Shown in pieces: positions 1 through 9,146 of a DNA stretch of 64,000 nucleotides (positions are counted from its first letter, which is position 1; each line of letters opens with the position of its first letter). The notes beneath the pieces were generated by a model. It was given only the letters and a program-made list of their open reading frames with translations, ran no database searches and was not told the origin of the DNA. A program made the translations under genes and the position numbers. This DNA is from Ferrovibrio terrae (GTDB lineage: Bacteria > Pseudomonadota > Alphaproteobacteria > Ferrovibrionales > Ferrovibrionaceae), in NCBI RefSeq assembly GCF_007197755.1, contig NZ_CP041636.1, forward strand, positions 2,516,001 through 2,580,000, in the 5' to 3' direction.

Positions 1-394
1 GGGCCTCACCGTATCGCCGCATGCCGGCGATGTGGCGACCTTCGTGAAGCTGATCCGCGTGGCCTGCCTTCTGCCGGTGGTGGTCGGCATCGGCCTGATC
101 TATCGCACCCGCGCCGCCGGCACAGGCACGCAGACCCAGCCGCTGCTGCCGCATTTCCTGCTCGGCTTCATCGCGCTCGTCGTGCTCGGCAGCGTGATCC
201 CGCTGCCGGCCGTTGTGGTGAGCAGCGTTTCGGAAATCTCGCGCTGGTGCCTGCTGGTGGCGATCGCAGCGCTTGGCGTGAAGACGTCGTTTGCCGAACT
301 GTTCGCGCTGGGCTGGAAACCGCTGGCGCTGATCCTGGCAGAGACGCTCGTGCTGCTCTGCTTCGTGCTCGCAGGGCTATTCCTGTTCTTCTGA
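1..394 (+). CDS. YeiH-type putative sulfate exporter family membrane protein (3' part)
   Basis: The gene runs in from the left edge; the first whole codon is at position 2 and the reading frame is open until TGA at 392-394, so only the C-terminal ~130 residues are present. These hold four or so hydrophobic helices and end in a membrane segment. The pattern (a conserved helix around VIPLPAVV, then SRWCLLVAIAALGVKT, then a final helix starting at GWKPL) matches the C-terminus of the YeiH/UPF0324 family, often annotated as putative sulfate exporters; transport function is inferred from the family. The last 18 bases overlap the convergent HxlR gene. Confidence 0.75.
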   Translation, partial: GLTVSPHAGDVATFVKLIRVACLLPVVVGIGLIYRTRAAGTGTQTQPLLPHFLLGFIALVVLGSVIPLPAVVVSSVSEISRWCLLVAIAALGVKTSFAELFALGWKPLALILAETLVLLCFVLAGLFLFF

Positions 395-727
395 ACCGCC
401 GTCCTTAGCCCAGTCCTCGGCCCAGTCATGCAGGGCCATCAGGTTCGGCTGCAGCCGACGCGCCGCCTCTGTCAGGACATAGCCCCGGCCGCCGTCATGC
501 ACCACCAGGCGGGCCGCCCGCAGTTCCTTGAGCCTCTGCTGCAGCACCGTGGGCGAAACGCCGTCGCAGGCCGCCTGCAGGGCCCGGAAGGTCAGCGGCC
601 CTTCCTGCAACTCCCACAGCACGCGCAGGCCCCAGCGGCGCCCCAGCAGGTCCAGCAGGGCCATGATTGGGCGGCCAGTGGCCGAACCGCGGACCGGCTG
701 ACGGGGCAGGGGGGATTTGGTGGGCAT
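377..727 (-). CDS. HxlR-family winged-helix transcriptional regulator
   Basis: A 116-residue protein with the HxlR-type winged helix: residues ~23-45 (IMALLDLLGRRWGLRVLWEL) form the first helices, followed by LTFRALQAACDGVSPTVLQQ for the recognition helix and a wing near HDGGRGYVLTEA. HxlR proteins often respond to electrophiles or redox stress; only one Cys (in QAACDG) is visible, so a one-Cys sensor is possible but unproven. It is divergent from the carboxymuconolactone-decarboxylase-like gene at 803, and two near-identical 19-bp sites lie between the two ATGs, which suggests autoregulation together with control of that neighbour. Confidence 0.88.
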   Translation of the reverse strand: MPTKSPLPRQPVRGSATGRPIMALLDLLGRRWGLRVLWELQEGPLTFRALQAACDGVSPTVLQQRLKELRAARLVVHDGGRGYVLTEAARRLQPNLMALHDWAEDWAKDGGSEEQE

Positions 728-739
728 TTCCAGTCCTTG

Positions 740-758
740 TGCTACTGATTTAATAGCA
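740..758. promoter_or_regulatory. Candidate HxlR operator, copy 1
   Basis: TGCTACTGATTTAATAGCA has TGCTA/TAGCA inverted ends and lies 13 bp upstream of the HxlR start codon. A second copy (765-783) matches it at 16 of 19 positions. A tandem pair in the divergent intergenic region is the usual arrangement for sites of the adjacent regulator. Binding is inferred. Confidence 0.6.
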
Positions 759-764
759 TTATCT

Positions 765-783
765 TGCTACTGAAATCATAGCA
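765..783. promoter_or_regulatory. Candidate HxlR operator, copy 2
   Basis: TGCTACTGAAATCATAGCA is the second copy, starting 25 bp after the first (about 2.4 helical turns). It ends just before the AGGAGG ribosome-binding site (788-793) of the downstream gene, so a bound repressor would block transcription of that gene. Confidence 0.6.
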
Positions 784-802
784 CAACAGGAGGACCGACA
801 CC

Positions 803-1330
803 ATGGCCCGTCTCGCGCCGCTCACCCAGCCCTATCCGCCCGAAGCAGCCGCCGAACTGGCGCAGATGCCGGCCGATATCGCGCTGTTCCGCACCGTGGC
901 GCATAACCCGCGCGTGCTGTCGCGCTGGCGCGGCGGCGGGTTGCTCGACAAGGGCTCGATCACTTTACGCCAGCGCGAAATCCTCATCCTGCGCACCACG
1001 GCGATGCTGGGTGCGGAATACGAATGGAGCGTGCATGTGGCGTTCTTCGCGGCGAAAGCCGGCTTCACCGCGGCAGACGTCCGCGCGACCGTGCGGGGAA
1101 CAGCAGCCGACTGGAAGGATGATGAAGCCATGCTGATCCGGCTTGCCGGCACGCTGGTTCATGCCGCGACCATCGACGATGCGCTCTGGCAGGAGGCCGT
1201 GGCCTATTTCTCGCCGGCGCAGATGATCGAAATCATTGCGCTGGTCGGCTTCTATCACATGGTCTCGTTCACCGTGAACGCCACCGGCGTGGCGCTCGAA
1301 CCCGGCGCGCCGCGCTTTCCTGCAGCTTAG
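803..1330 (+). CDS. Carboxymuconolactone decarboxylase (AhpD-like) family protein
   Basis: A 175-residue protein of the CMD/AhpD-like all-helical fold. The typical core is seen as LRQREILILRTTAMLGAEYE followed by WSVHVAFFAAKAGFT, corresponding to the family's helix pair around the E-x-x-x-H region. The AhpD CxxC redox pair is absent, so peroxidase activity is unlikely; the E and H that remain fit the decarboxylase-like branch. A perfect AGGAGG ribosome-binding site precedes the ATG. It is probably controlled by the divergent HxlR regulator. Its true substrate is unknown. The stop codon overlaps the end of the convergent gene at 1327. Confidence 0.82.
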   Translation: MARLAPLTQPYPPEAAAELAQMPADIALFRTVAHNPRVLSRWRGGGLLDKGSITLRQREILILRTTAMLGAEYEWSVHVAFFAAKAGFTAADVRATVRGTAADWKDDEAMLIRLAGTLVHAATIDDALWQEAVAYFSPAQMIEIIALVGFYHMVSFTVNATGVALEPGAPRFPAA

Positions 1331-2931
1331 TAGGCCAGAGCGCAGCCATCCTTGCGCGGATCCGAGCCGGCCTGCAGCACGCCATTCGCGCGGTCGATCA
1401 GGATGGCCTGACCGCCGCCATGCGGCATCTCGGCCTGCTTGATCTCGTGGCCCAGATTGGCCAGGCCCAGCAGCACATCCTCGCGGATGCCGCGCTCGGC
1501 CTCGAACTTGCCGGCGGTATGGAAGCCGCGCGGGCAGTCGATGGCTTCCTGCACATTCATGCCAAAATCGAGGATGTTGGTCAGCACATGGCTCTGGCCG
1601 ACCGGCTGGAAGCCGCCGCCCATCACGCCGAAGGACAGCCAGGGCTGGCCGTCCTTCAGCGCCATCGCCGGGATGATGGTGTGCAGCGGCCGCTTGCACG
1701 GCTCGACGCAATTCAGATGCCCGGGTTCGACCTTGAAGCCGGCGCCGCGATTCTGCAGCAGCACGCCGGTCTTCGGGCTGGTCAGCGCCGTGCCATAGGG
1801 CCAGAACAGCGAGTTGATGAAGGAGCAGGCATTGCCCTCTTCGTCCACCACGCTGAGATACACGGTGTCGCGATAGGACTGGCCGCCGACGGGGCCCGGC
1901 GGATTCATGGCTTTCTTCAGGTCGATGCGGCCACGCAGCTCGTCGGCGAAGTCCATCGACAACAGCTTCTGCATCGGCACATCGGCAAAGGCAGGGTCGG
2001 CCACGTAAAGATCGCGCGCCTGGAAGGCGAGGCGGGTGGCCTCCGCCTCGATATGGAAACGCTCGACGCCGACCGGATCGTATTTGCTTAAGTCGAAGCC
2101 GCTCAGGATATTCAGCATCAGCAGCGTGATGATGCCGACACCATTCGGCGGGATTTCGAGGATCTCGACGTCCTTGTAGCGCGTGGCTATAGGATCGACC
2201 CAGAAAGCCTCCTGGGTGGCGAAGTCTTCCAGCGTATGCGTGGCGCCCAGACCGCGCAGATAGGTCACGATGTCGTCGGCGACCCAGCCGGTATAGAAGC
2301 CATCGCGGCCCTTGGCGGCGATCTCGCGCAGCACCTTGGCATGCTCGGGCTCGCGGAAGGTCTCGCCGAATTGCGGCGGCCGGCCGTCCTTCAGCCACAT
2401 GCGCGCGGTATTGGCGTCGGCCTTCAGCTTGGCCTCGTTGCGGCGCCAGTCGGTGGACACACGCTCGGTGACCGGGAAGCCCTCCTCGGCAAACTTGATC
2501 GCCGGCTGCAGTAATTCGCCGAGCGGCATCTTGCCGAATTTCGCATTCAGCTTGGCCCAGGCATCGACGGCGCCGGGAATGGTGACGGCATGCGGCGAGG
2601 TAAGCGGGATTTCATTCAGGCCCTGCTTGATCAGCAGGTCGGCGGTCAGTCCCTTCGGCGCACGGCCCGAGCCGTTCAGACCATAGACCTTGCCGCCTTT
2701 TTTCGTATTGGTGCCGGCCGGCGCGTAGAGCACGAAGTTGTCACCGCCGATGCCGGTCGAACCGGGTTCGACCACGCCCTGCACGGCGCAGGCGGCGATG
2801 GCCGCATCCGTGGCGTTGCCGCCGCGTTTCAGAATCTCGATGGCGGTGACGGTGGCGAGGCTGTGCGAGGTGGCGGCAGCGCCATGGCGGCCCATGGCCA
2901 CCGAACGGCCAGGCAGATGCAGGTCACGCAT
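1327..2931 (-). CDS. Gamma-glutamyltransferase family protein (Ntn hydrolase)
   Basis: A 534-residue GGT-family protein. The N-terminal motif GGNATDAAIAACAVQGVVEP and the later NRGAGF and GGGFQPVGQ segments are typical. The presumed autocleavage and catalytic threonine is about residue 356 in RDTVYLSVVDEEGNA. GGT proteins self-process into two chains and remove gamma-glutamyl groups from glutathione or related amides. No signal peptide is visible at MRDLHLPGRS, so unlike classic periplasmic GGT this one looks cytoplasmic. Such short forms occur near aromatic or amide catabolic genes and may act on other gamma-glutamyl compounds. The next gene downstream of 3023 lies on the same strand, 91 bp upstream. 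Confidence 0.87.
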   Translation of the reverse strand: MRDLHLPGRSVAMGRHGAAATSHSLATVTAIEILKRGGNATDAAIAACAVQGVVEPGSTGIGGDNFVLYAPAGTNTKKGGKVYGLNGSGRAPKGLTADLLIKQGLNEIPLTSPHAVTIPGAVDAWAKLNAKFGKMPLGELLQPAIKFAEEGFPVTERVSTDWRRNEAKLKADANTARMWLKDGRPPQFGETFREPEHAKVLREIAAKGRDGFYTGWVADDIVTYLRGLGATHTLEDFATQEAFWVDPIATRYKDVEILEIPPNGVGIITLLMLNILSGFDLSKYDPVGVERFHIEAEATRLAFQARDLYVADPAFADVPMQKLLSMDFADELRGRIDLKKAMNPPGPVGGQSYRDTVYLSVVDEEGNACSFINSLFWPYGTALTSPKTGVLLQNRGAGFKVEPGHLNCVEPCKRPLHTIIPAMALKDGQPWLSFGVMGGGFQPVGQSHVLTNILDFGMNVQEAIDCPRGFHTAGKFEAERGIREDVLLGLANLGHEIKQAEMPHGGGQAILIDRANGVLQAGSDPRKDGCALAY

Positions 2932-3022
2932 GATGATCAGAACTCCGGAAGTAAACTTGCGAGCGCGAGCCTACACCAGAGTTCTCAGACCGTCACAGGT
3001 GTTGGTCAGATTTCATCCCAAC

Positions 3023-5362
3023 CTATATTTCATCCCTGCGTGCGCGCTGCTTTGCGAAAGAATCCGCCGCCTGCGCCTCTTCGCGTTCGCGCTTGCGCAA
3101 TTGGTACAATTGGTCCCGCCCGGCGTCGTACTGTTTCGGCCAGGTCACGCCGCGCCAGTCGTAATCGGCGGCAGCGTGCAGGGTGAAATACGGATCGGCC
3201 AGATGGGGCCGCGCCAGGGCGCAGAGATCGGCGCGGCCCGACGCCACGATGGTATTGACCTGATCGGCAGATGTAATGGCGCCGACGGCAATCGTGGCGA
3301 TGCCGGCCTCCTGCCGGATGGCATCGGCAAATGGCGTCTGGAACATGCGGCCGTATTGCGGCTTTGCCTCGATGGTTGTCTGGCCGGCCGACACATCGAC
3401 CAGATCGCAGCCATGCGCCTTCAGCATTTTTGCAATCTGGACCGACTCTTCAAGCGACAGGCCCTCCGGTACCCAGTCGACCGCCGAGAGGCGCACCGAG
3501 ATCGGGCGTTCCGCCGGCCAGGCAGCGCGTACCGCATCGAAGACTTCGAGCGGAAAGCGCATGCGGTTTTCCAGGCTGCCGCCGTAGTCGTCGATCCGCT
3601 GGTTGGTCAGCGGCGAAATGAAGGTCGAGAGCAGATAGCCATGGGCGAAATGCACTTCGATCATGTCGAAGCCGGCCGCGATCGCCAGCCTGGTCGCAGC
3701 GACGAAATCGTCGCGCACGGCCTCCATGTCGGCCCGCGTCATGGCGCGCGGCACCTGGCTGTCGGGGTAATAGGGCAGGGCCGAGGGCGCGACGATCTCC
3801 CAGTCTTCGCCCTTCGGCAGCGGGCGGTCATAGCCGCCCGACCAGGGCAGCGTGGTGGCGCCCTTGCGGCCGGCATGGCCCAGCTGCACGGCGATCTTCG
3901 CCTTGCTGTTGCCATGCACGAAATCGGTGATGCGGCGCCAGGCCTTGGCCTGCTGGTCGTTCCACAGGCCGGTGCAGCCCAGCGTGATGCGGGCCTCGGC
4001 GGCCACATCGGTCATTTCGGTGATGATAAGGCCGGCGCCGCCGACGGCGCGGCTGCCCAGATGCACCAGCGTCCAGTCATTCGGCAGGCCTTCCTCGACC
4101 GAATACTGGCACATCGGTGAGACCACCACGCGGTTCTCCACCGTCATGTCGCGCAGGCGGAAGGGCGTGAACATTGGCGGCGGCGGCGAATTACCGCCCG
4201 GCACAGCCGTGCCGAGCTGCCTGGCTGCTTTCTCGGCGAACCAGCGGTCGATCTGGCCGATGAAGGCGGGATCGCGCAGACGCAGGTTTTCGTAGGTGAT
4301 GCGCTTGGAGCGCGACAGCAGGCTCAGCGCCAGCTGGATTGGCTCGAATTCGCGGTAGCGGTCGGTATGCTCGAACCATTCCAGCGACACCTGCGCCGCA
4401 TGCTGCAGGATCGACACCTCGGTCTGCCGGGCCTCTTCAAATGCCTTGAGTGCAGCCGGAATGGACGGATGGCCGGCATTCAGCGCACGGCTGAGCGCGA
4501 TGGAGTCTTCCATGGCGAGCTTGGTGCCGGAACCGATCGAGAAATGCGCGGTGTGCACGGCGTCGCCGATCAGCACGACATTCTCATGCACCCAGCGTTC
4601 GCATTTGATCGTCGGGAAGGTGCGCCAGAGCGACCGGTTGGTGAGCAGCTTGTGGCCCTTCAGCTGCTTCGCGAACAGGGTTTCGCAATAAGCAGTGGTG
4701 TCGGCCTCGCTCGCCTTGTCGAGGCCGGCGCGCTGCCAGGTCTCTTCCGTCGTCTCGACGATGAAGGTCGAAAGGCCGTCTTCGAAGCGATAGGCGTGGA
4801 CCTGGAACAGGCCGTGCTGGTTGGCCTCGAAGATGAATGTGAAGGTGTCCAGTGGCAACGTCGTGCCTAGCCAGACGAATTTGTTGCGGCGCCAGTCCAG
4901 GCTCGGCTGGAAGGTCTGCTTCCAGGTATCGCGCACAAGGCTGTTGATGCCGTCGGCGCCGACCAGCAGGTCACAGTCGCGGCGTAAGGCTTCGAAATCC
5001 TGCTGCTCGCTGCCGAATTTCAGGATGACGCCTTCGGCAATGCAGCGCTCCTGCAGGATATGCAGCAGCTTCTTGCGGGCCAGGCCGCAGAAACCGTGAC
5101 CGCCGGAACGGATGGTCTCGCTGCCGGCCACCACGTCGATTTCATGCCAGTAGGCGAAATTCTCGCGGATCGCCTGCGCGGTCGTGGCATCCTCGGCCAG
5201 GAACTGGTTCAGGGTTTCGTCGGAAAACACCACGCCGAAACCGAAAGTGTCGTCGGGCTGGTTGCGCTCGCAGATGGTGATCTGGTGGCCGGGATCGGCC
5301 TTTTTCATCAGCAGAGCCAGATACAGGCCGGCCGGACCGGCCCCGACGATGGTCATGCGCAT
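3023..5362 (-). CDS. Two-domain FAD monooxygenase/OYE fusion: salicylyl-CoA 5-hydroxylase or 2-aminobenzoyl-CoA monooxygenase/reductase type
   Basis: About 779 residues in two enzymes fused through a proline-rich linker (PGGNSPPPP, residues ~388-396). The N-terminal half is a class A flavin hydroxylase: the FAD motif VGAGPAG sits at the start and [11 protein letters not shown] near residue 265. The C-terminal half is an Old Yellow Enzyme TIM barrel ([20 protein letters not shown], then [11 protein letters not shown] and [11 protein letters not shown]). This architecture is known from 2-aminobenzoyl-CoA monooxygenase/reductase and from salicylyl-CoA 5-hydroxylases; which CoA ester is used cannot be told here. 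The ATG at 5362 (MRMTIVGAG) was preferred over one 21 codons upstream because AGGGG lies at good distance before it and the FAD fold begins there. Confidence 0.88.
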   Translation of the reverse strand: MRMTIVGAGPAGLYLALLMKKADPGHQITICERNQPDDTFGFGVVFSDETLNQFLAEDATTAQAIRENFAYWHEIDVVAGSETIRSGGHGFCGLARKKLLHILQERCIAEGVILKFGSEQQDFEALRRDCDLLVGADGINSLVRDTWKQTFQPSLDWRRNKFVWLGTTLPLDTFTFIFEANQHGLFQVHAYRFEDGLSTFIVETTEETWQRAGLDKASEADTTAYCETLFAKQLKGHKLLTNRSLWRTFPTIKCERWVHENVVLIGDAVHTAHFSIGSGTKLAMEDSIALSRALNAGHPSIPAALKAFEEARQTEVSILQHAAQVSLEWFEHTDRYREFEPIQLALSLLSRSKRITYENLRLRDPAFIGQIDRWFAEKAARQLGTAVPGGNSPPPPMFTPFRLRDMTVENRVVVSPMCQYSVEEGLPNDWTLVHLGSRAVGGAGLIITEMTDVAAEARITLGCTGLWNDQQAKAWRRITDFVHGNSKAKIAVQLGHAGRKGATTLPWSGGYDRPLPKGEDWEIVAPSALPYYPDSQVPRAMTRADMEAVRDDFVAATRLAIAAGFDMIEVHFAHGYLLSTFISPLTNQRIDDYGGSLENRMRFPLEVFDAVRAAWPAERPISVRLSAVDWVPEGLSLEESVQIAKMLKAHGCDLVDVSAGQTTIEAKPQYGRMFQTPFADAIRQEAGIATIAVGAITSADQVNTIVASGRADLCALARPHLADPYFTLHAAADYDWRGVTWPKQYDAGRDQLYQLRKREREEAQAADSFAKQRARRDEI

Positions 5363-5428
5363 TGGATTACCCCTGGATTTCAGGCCGGCCGGTTTCCGAC
5401 GGAACCGGACACTCTCCGAATGCAATAT

Positions 5429-5456
5429 ATTTTATATTTAAAATAATTTCCGGCAA
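5429..5456 (-). promoter_or_regulatory. Candidate sigma-70 promoter of the fused monooxygenase
   Basis: On the minus strand TTGCCG (5456-5451) is followed after 16 bp by TAAAAT (5434-5429). It sits in a strikingly AT-rich patch (5422-5450) of an otherwise GC-rich region, about 70 bp before the chosen ATG at 5362. Confidence 0.45.
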
Positions 5457-5487
5457 GCGGCTCTTTTGCCGCAGGGTCAGAAGAAGG

Positions 5488-6072
5488 TCAGCGGGCGCGG
5501 GAGGCGGTCAGGCCGAAGGCGGCCAGCGCAATGCCGAAACAGATGCGCGACAGTTCGCCCGGTGATAGCGGCACGAAACCAAGATAGCGGTAGCGGGCGA
5601 GCTCGGCGAAGGCGAGCGCCAGCACGCCGAGCAGCAGCCAGCGCGCCGGGGCAGGGCGGTGACGCAGGCCGACCAGAACCGCGAGCATCAGAATGCCGAG
5701 CAGGATCAGTGGCAGCGGCAGGTTGCCGAGCGGCAGGCGGTCGGCGGCGACTGCAATTGCCACGGCGATGGCTATACCCGTGTACAGGGTGATGCGTTTG
5801 GAACCGGGCGGAATGATCAGGCTGAATATGGCGCCGAGCGCGATGGCGACCAGGCCCAGGCTGAAGGCCAGATAGCGCAGGTCCGATTCCAGCCCTGCCA
5901 GGACCGACCAGCCTGTCAGGGCGGTTAATTCAGCCAGCGCGATCGCCGTATGCAGCGCCGCGCCGACGCCCCAGAAGAATGCAGCCGGGATCGGACTGCG
6001 GGCCACCAGAACCAGACACAGGATACCGCCAAGCAGATAAACCATTTGGGCGATCAAGGCGATGTCAGGCAT
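5488..6072 (-). CDS. Predicted multi-pass membrane protein, unknown function
   Basis: A 194-residue, very hydrophobic protein with about seven predicted membrane segments (for example [15 protein letters not shown] near the N-terminus and [12 protein letters not shown] centrally). It has no recognisable motif, no Cys-rich site and no obvious signal peptide apart from the first helix. It lies between the fused monooxygenase and rpsT and is transcribed away from rpsT. No convincing ribosome-binding site precedes the ATG. The function is not recognised. Confidence 0.7.
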   Translation of the reverse strand: MPDIALIAQMVYLLGGILCLVLVARSPIPAAFFWGVGAALHTAIALAELTALTGWSVLAGLESDLRYLAFSLGLVAIALGAIFSLIIPPGSKRITLYTGIAIAVAIAVAADRLPLGNLPLPLILLGILMLAVLVGLRHRPAPARWLLLGVLALAFAELARYRYLGFVPLSPGELSRICFGIALAAFGLTASRAR

Positions 6073-6179
6073 GGCCGCACTATGCCGACGCGACCGGGCT
6101 GCCGCAAGCCGCCGCCGAGTGGCTGGGAAGGCGGCTGAAAATGCGGAAAAAGCCGTTGCAGATGCCCTGTTTGGCGGGG

Positions 6180-6208
6180 TTGACGCCTGCCGGGGGTGGG
6201 GCTATAAC
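6180..6208 (+). promoter_or_regulatory. Sigma-70 promoter of rpsT
   Basis: TTGACG (6180-6185), an exact 17-bp spacer, then TATAAC (6203-6208). It is 54 bp upstream of the rpsT start codon. Both hexamers match the consensus at five of six positions, as expected for a highly expressed ribosomal protein gene. Confidence 0.8.
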
Positions 6209-6262
6209 CCCGGCCTCGATTTGGCCGCAAGGCATCTTAGAAACTATCGGAAATTCCAAGCT

Positions 6263-6526
6263 ATGGCTCAGCATAAGTCCGCGGAGAAGCGCGCCCGCCA
6301 GACCAAGAAGCGCACGGCCGTCAATCGTGCCCGTCGCAGCAAGGTGCGCACCGCTGTGAAGTCCCTCGAAACCGCAATCGCCTCGGGCGATAAGGCTGCC
6401 GCAACGGCCGCTCTGAAGAAGGCGCAGCCCGCCCTCGACAAGAGCGTCAGCACGTCGGTGGTCCAGAAGCGCACTGCCTCGCGCAAGCTGTCGCGTCTGA
6501 ACGCCCGCGTCAAAGCTATGGCTTGA
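6263..6526 (+). CDS. rpsT: 30S ribosomal protein S20
   Basis: An 87-residue, strongly basic protein, the normal S20 length. The typical N-terminus ([17 protein letters not shown]) and the SxxRKxSRLxxR-type C-terminus ([19 protein letters not shown]) are present. S20 binds 16S rRNA in the small subunit. The gene is monocistronic: it has its own promoter at 6180-6208 and a strong terminator at 6572-6611. Its position just upstream of the dnaA operon is a common alphaproteobacterial arrangement. Confidence 0.97.
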   Translation: MAQHKSAEKRARQTKKRTAVNRARRSKVRTAVKSLETAIASGDKAAATAALKKAQPALDKSVSTSVVQKRTASRKLSRLNARVKAMA

Positions 6527-6571
6527 TTTTGTCGGCCGCGTCAGCGGCGGACACGAGCTGTACTGCATAAG

Positions 6572-6611
6572 AACATCGCCCGTCTGTTTTTGCAGCGGGC
6601 GATGTTTTTTT
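6572..6611 (+). terminator. Intrinsic terminator of rpsT
   Basis: A perfect 11-bp stem, AACATCGCCCG (6572-6582) with CGGGCGATGTT (6596-6606), loop of 13 nt, followed by a T run to about 6610. Confidence 0.9.
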
Positions 6612-6976
6612 ATGCGTCTGCGAAGGACGATTTACGCGGCAGGTATGTTCGCGGACGTTTTATCAGCAAGGGGATTAGTTCGTGCGCTATACGCCCAGCG
6701 CGTAAATTCGCAGCGGCAAGTTCCAATTCTGCAACAGCTAAAAATATTTTTCGGGGAGTCTTCATCTGTCCGCTTGCGTGGCCCTGATGATTTCCCTTTA
6801 ATGCCCCGGCTGCCACTTGTTAAAGAACTTTCGAGACCGCCTCGCGTAGCAGGAAATTTGTTCCGCATTCGGGGATGAGCCTCAGGGCACAGTGTTGAAA
6901 ATCACTGTTTTGCAACTGACAGCACGCGTGACGAAAACATAGACTTGAAACAACAAAACGTAACGCGAGGTTGGGG
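6612..6976. other. 365-bp gene-free region before the dnaA operon
   Basis: No convincing gene. It is AT-richer than its surroundings and contains a perfect 12-bp palindrome AAAAATATTTTT (6740-6751). No consensus DnaA box (TTATCCACA) was found on either strand; the nearest is TTATCAGCA at 6660-6668. A promoter for the rhodanese-dnaA operon must lie in its distal part, but only weak hexamers were seen (CTGACA at 6916-6921 with CATAGA at 6938-6943). Confidence 0.5.
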
Positions 6977-7420
6977 ATGTTGGCTTCGGTAATGGCGGGG
7001 GATAAAGACTATGCTGGCGATATCTCGACGACCGAAGCCTGGAACCAGCTGGCGAACGACCCCAACGCGCTGCTGATCGACGTCCGCACCCAACCTGAAT
7101 GGAGCTTCGTCGGTTCGCCTGATCTGGGCAAACTCGACAAGCGTCCCTTATTCGTGTCCTGGCAACTATATCCCGAGATGAGTGTGAACGAGCGTTTTGC
7201 CGATGAATTGCGCAGCCAGGGTGTGAAGCCGGGCCAGGCGCTGTATTTCCTCTGCCGTTCGGGTGCCCGCTCGCGCGCCGCCGCCAAGGCCATGACGGCC
7301 GCCGGCCTCGGCCCCTGCTACAATGTTGCAGGCGGTTTTGAAGGCGATCTGGATGGCGAAAAGCATCGCGGACGATTGGGCGGCTGGAAGGCTGCCGGTC
7401 TCGCCTGGCTTCAGAGCTGA
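6977..7420 (+). CDS. Rhodanese-like domain protein (sulfurtransferase family)
   Basis: A 147-residue single rhodanese domain. Residues ~10-25 (STTEAWNQLANDPNALLIDV) start the fold, DVRTQPEWSFVG follows, and the active-site loop CRSGARS supplies the catalytic cysteine. Rhodanese domains carry sulfane sulfur as a Cys persulfide. The ATG at 6977 is favoured over a TTG two codons earlier because GAGG lies at normal distance. The gene ends 8 bp before dnaA and is probably cotranscribed with it; no functional link to replication is known to me. Confidence 0.85.
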   Translation: MLASVMAGDKDYAGDISTTEAWNQLANDPNALLIDVRTQPEWSFVGSPDLGKLDKRPLFVSWQLYPEMSVNERFADELRSQGVKPGQALYFLCRSGARSRAAAKAMTAAGLGPCYNVAGGFEGDLDGEKHRGRLGGWKAAGLAWLQS

Positions 7421-7428
7421 GGTCGGTC

Positions 7429-8955
7429 ATGGTCAAGTCGTCTCAGCCGCAGCCGCACTCTGTCTCCATGTCTGACATGTCCGACAATCAGCACCCCGCT
7501 GTGCCGGGCGAACCGCTCGATGTGCAGTGGCAGCGGGTTCGTACCCGCCTGCGCGTGTCGTTCGGCGATGCCGCCTTCAATTCCTGGCTGAAGCCGCTGG
7601 CGCTGGCCGATGAAGGCCTCGCCAAGGACGGCGATGTGCATCTCGCCGTGCCGACCCGTTTCATGCGCGACTGGGTTGCCAATCATTACAGCGAGCGCCT
7701 GCGCGAAATCTGGCGTCTGGAAAATGCCGATGTGCGCCGCGTGATCATTCACGTCCGTCCGACCGCTTCGCTGCAGCCGCAGCAGGCCGGCAAGGCCATG
7801 GCGGCGACCGTGCCGGCCATCGAGCCGGGTGCCCCCTCGGGGATGACCGGCCGTCCGGGCTCTGCCTCCTCGGCCGCGCCGAGCCGTCCCGCCCTGCAGG
7901 TGCGCGACATGGACGATGTCGAGCGCGAGCTTTCCGCGCCGCTCGATCCGCGCTTCACCTTCGACAGCTTCATCACCGGCAAGTCCAACGAACTGGCCCG
8001 TGCCGCCGCGCTCCGCGTGGCCGAAAGCCCGACCGTGACCTACAATCCGCTGTTCCTTTATGGCGGAGTCGGTCTGGGCAAGACCCACCTGATGCATGCG
8101 ATCGGCTGGCATATCCGCCAGCGCTTCCCCGAGCGCCGCGTGGTCTATCTCTCGGCCGAGAAGTTCATGTACCAGTTCATCCGCGCCTTGCGTTTCAAGG
8201 ACACGATGGCCTTCAAGGAGCAGTTCCGCTCGGTCGACGTGCTGATGATCGACGACATCCAGTTCATCGCCGGCAAGGAAAGCACCCAGGAAGAGTTCTT
8301 CCATACCTTCAACGCGCTGTGCGACCAGAACCGCCAGATCATCGTCTCGGGCGACCGCTCGCCGTCGGACCTGGAAGGCATCGAGGAGCGCATGCGCTCG
8401 CGTCTGGGCTGGGGTCTGGTCGCCGACATCCATCCGACCGATTTCGAACTGCGCCTCTCCATCCTGCAGGCCAAGGCCGAGAAGAATGGCCTGACCAATA
8501 TTCCGCAGGATGTGCTGGAATTCCTCGCCCGCCGCATCACGTCGAATGTGCGTGAGCTGGAAGGCGCACTGAACCGCATCTCGGCCTATGCCAGCCTCGT
8601 CGGCAAGCCGGTCACCGTCACCTCGGCGCAGGAAGTGCTGCAGGATCTGCTGCGCGCCAACGACCGCAAGGTGACGATCGAAGAGATCCAGAAGCGCGTG
8701 GCCGAGCATTACTCGATCCGCTTCGCCGACATGCACAGCCCGCGTCGCGCGCGCGCCGTGGCGCGTCCGCGCCAGGTGGCGATGTATCTGGCCAAGCAGC
8801 TGACTTCGCGCTCCTTGCCGGAAATCGGCCGTAAATTCGGCGGCCGCGACCACACCACGGTGATGCACGCCGTGCGCAAGATCGAGGAGCTGCGCGAGAT
8901 CGATGCCGCCTTCGCGGAAGACATCGATTTGCTGCGCCGCAAACTGGAAAGCTAA
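7429..8955 (+). CDS. dnaA: Chromosomal replication initiator protein DnaA
   Basis: A 508-residue DnaA, an AAA+ ATPase that binds DnaA boxes and opens the origin. Domain I (residues ~30-105) carries the [10 protein letters not shown] segment; domain II is a Pro/Ala/Ser-rich linker (~115-160). Domain III has Walker A GGVGLGKT (212-219) and Walker B LMIDD (272-276). Domain IV ends with the DnaA signature [18 protein letters not shown]. The first ATG was chosen; ATGs at codons 14 and 17 are also possible. GAGG lies just before the start. It heads the dnaA-dnaN-recF-gyrB cluster. Confidence 0.98.
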   Translation: MVKSSQPQPHSVSMSDMSDNQHPAVPGEPLDVQWQRVRTRLRVSFGDAAFNSWLKPLALADEGLAKDGDVHLAVPTRFMRDWVANHYSERLREIWRLENADVRRVIIHVRPTASLQPQQAGKAMAATVPAIEPGAPSGMTGRPGSASSAAPSRPALQVRDMDDVERELSAPLDPRFTFDSFITGKSNELARAAALRVAESPTVTYNPLFLYGGVGLGKTHLMHAIGWHIRQRFPERRVVYLSAEKFMYQFIRALRFKDTMAFKEQFRSVDVLMIDDIQFIAGKESTQEEFFHTFNALCDQNRQIIVSGDRSPSDLEGIEERMRSRLGWGLVADIHPTDFELRLSILQAKAEKNGLTNIPQDVLEFLARRITSNVRELEGALNRISAYASLVGKPVTVTSAQEVLQDLLRANDRKVTIEEIQKRVAEHYSIRFADMHSPRRARAVARPRQVAMYLAKQLTSRSLPEIGRKFGGRDHTTVMHAVRKIEELREIDAAFAEDIDLLRRKLES

Positions 8956-8997
8956 TTTTTCAGCAAAATCCAGTAAAATCAAATAGATAGACTTTGC

Positions 8998-9024
8998 AAG
9001 GGCTCGCCGGACAGGCGGGCCCTT
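8998..9024 (+). other. Stem-loop between dnaA and dnaN
   Basis: AAGGGCTCGCC (8998-9008) pairs with GGCGGGCCCTT (9014-9024) around a 5-nt loop, an 11-bp stem with one G-T pair. It is not followed by a T run, so it is more likely an mRNA stability or processing element or a weak attenuator than a full terminator. Confidence 0.55.
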
Positions 9025-9081
9025 CGCACATGCAAAAACGACGCCCGAAGGGGCAAATGCCTCGCGTACAAAAGGGGGCTT

Positions 9082-9090
9082 TGATATACT
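9082..9090 (+). promoter_or_regulatory. Candidate extended -10 promoter for dnaN
   Basis: TGATATACT gives the extended -10 pattern TG-n-TATACT about 57 bp upstream of the dnaN ATG. No good -35 hexamer is visible, as allowed for extended -10 promoters. It would let dnaN-recF-gyrB be expressed apart from dnaA. Confidence 0.4.
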
Positions 9091-9146
9091 TAACAGACTC
9101 GGCAGCTCCTGCCGCAAACCAACAAAAACATGACCGGTTTTCCACC

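Noticed and set aside
6612-6976. Replication origin beside dnaA
   Set aside because: The region is AT-richer and has a 12-bp AT palindrome, but no consensus DnaA boxes were found on either strand. In many alphaproteobacteria the origin is not next to dnaA.
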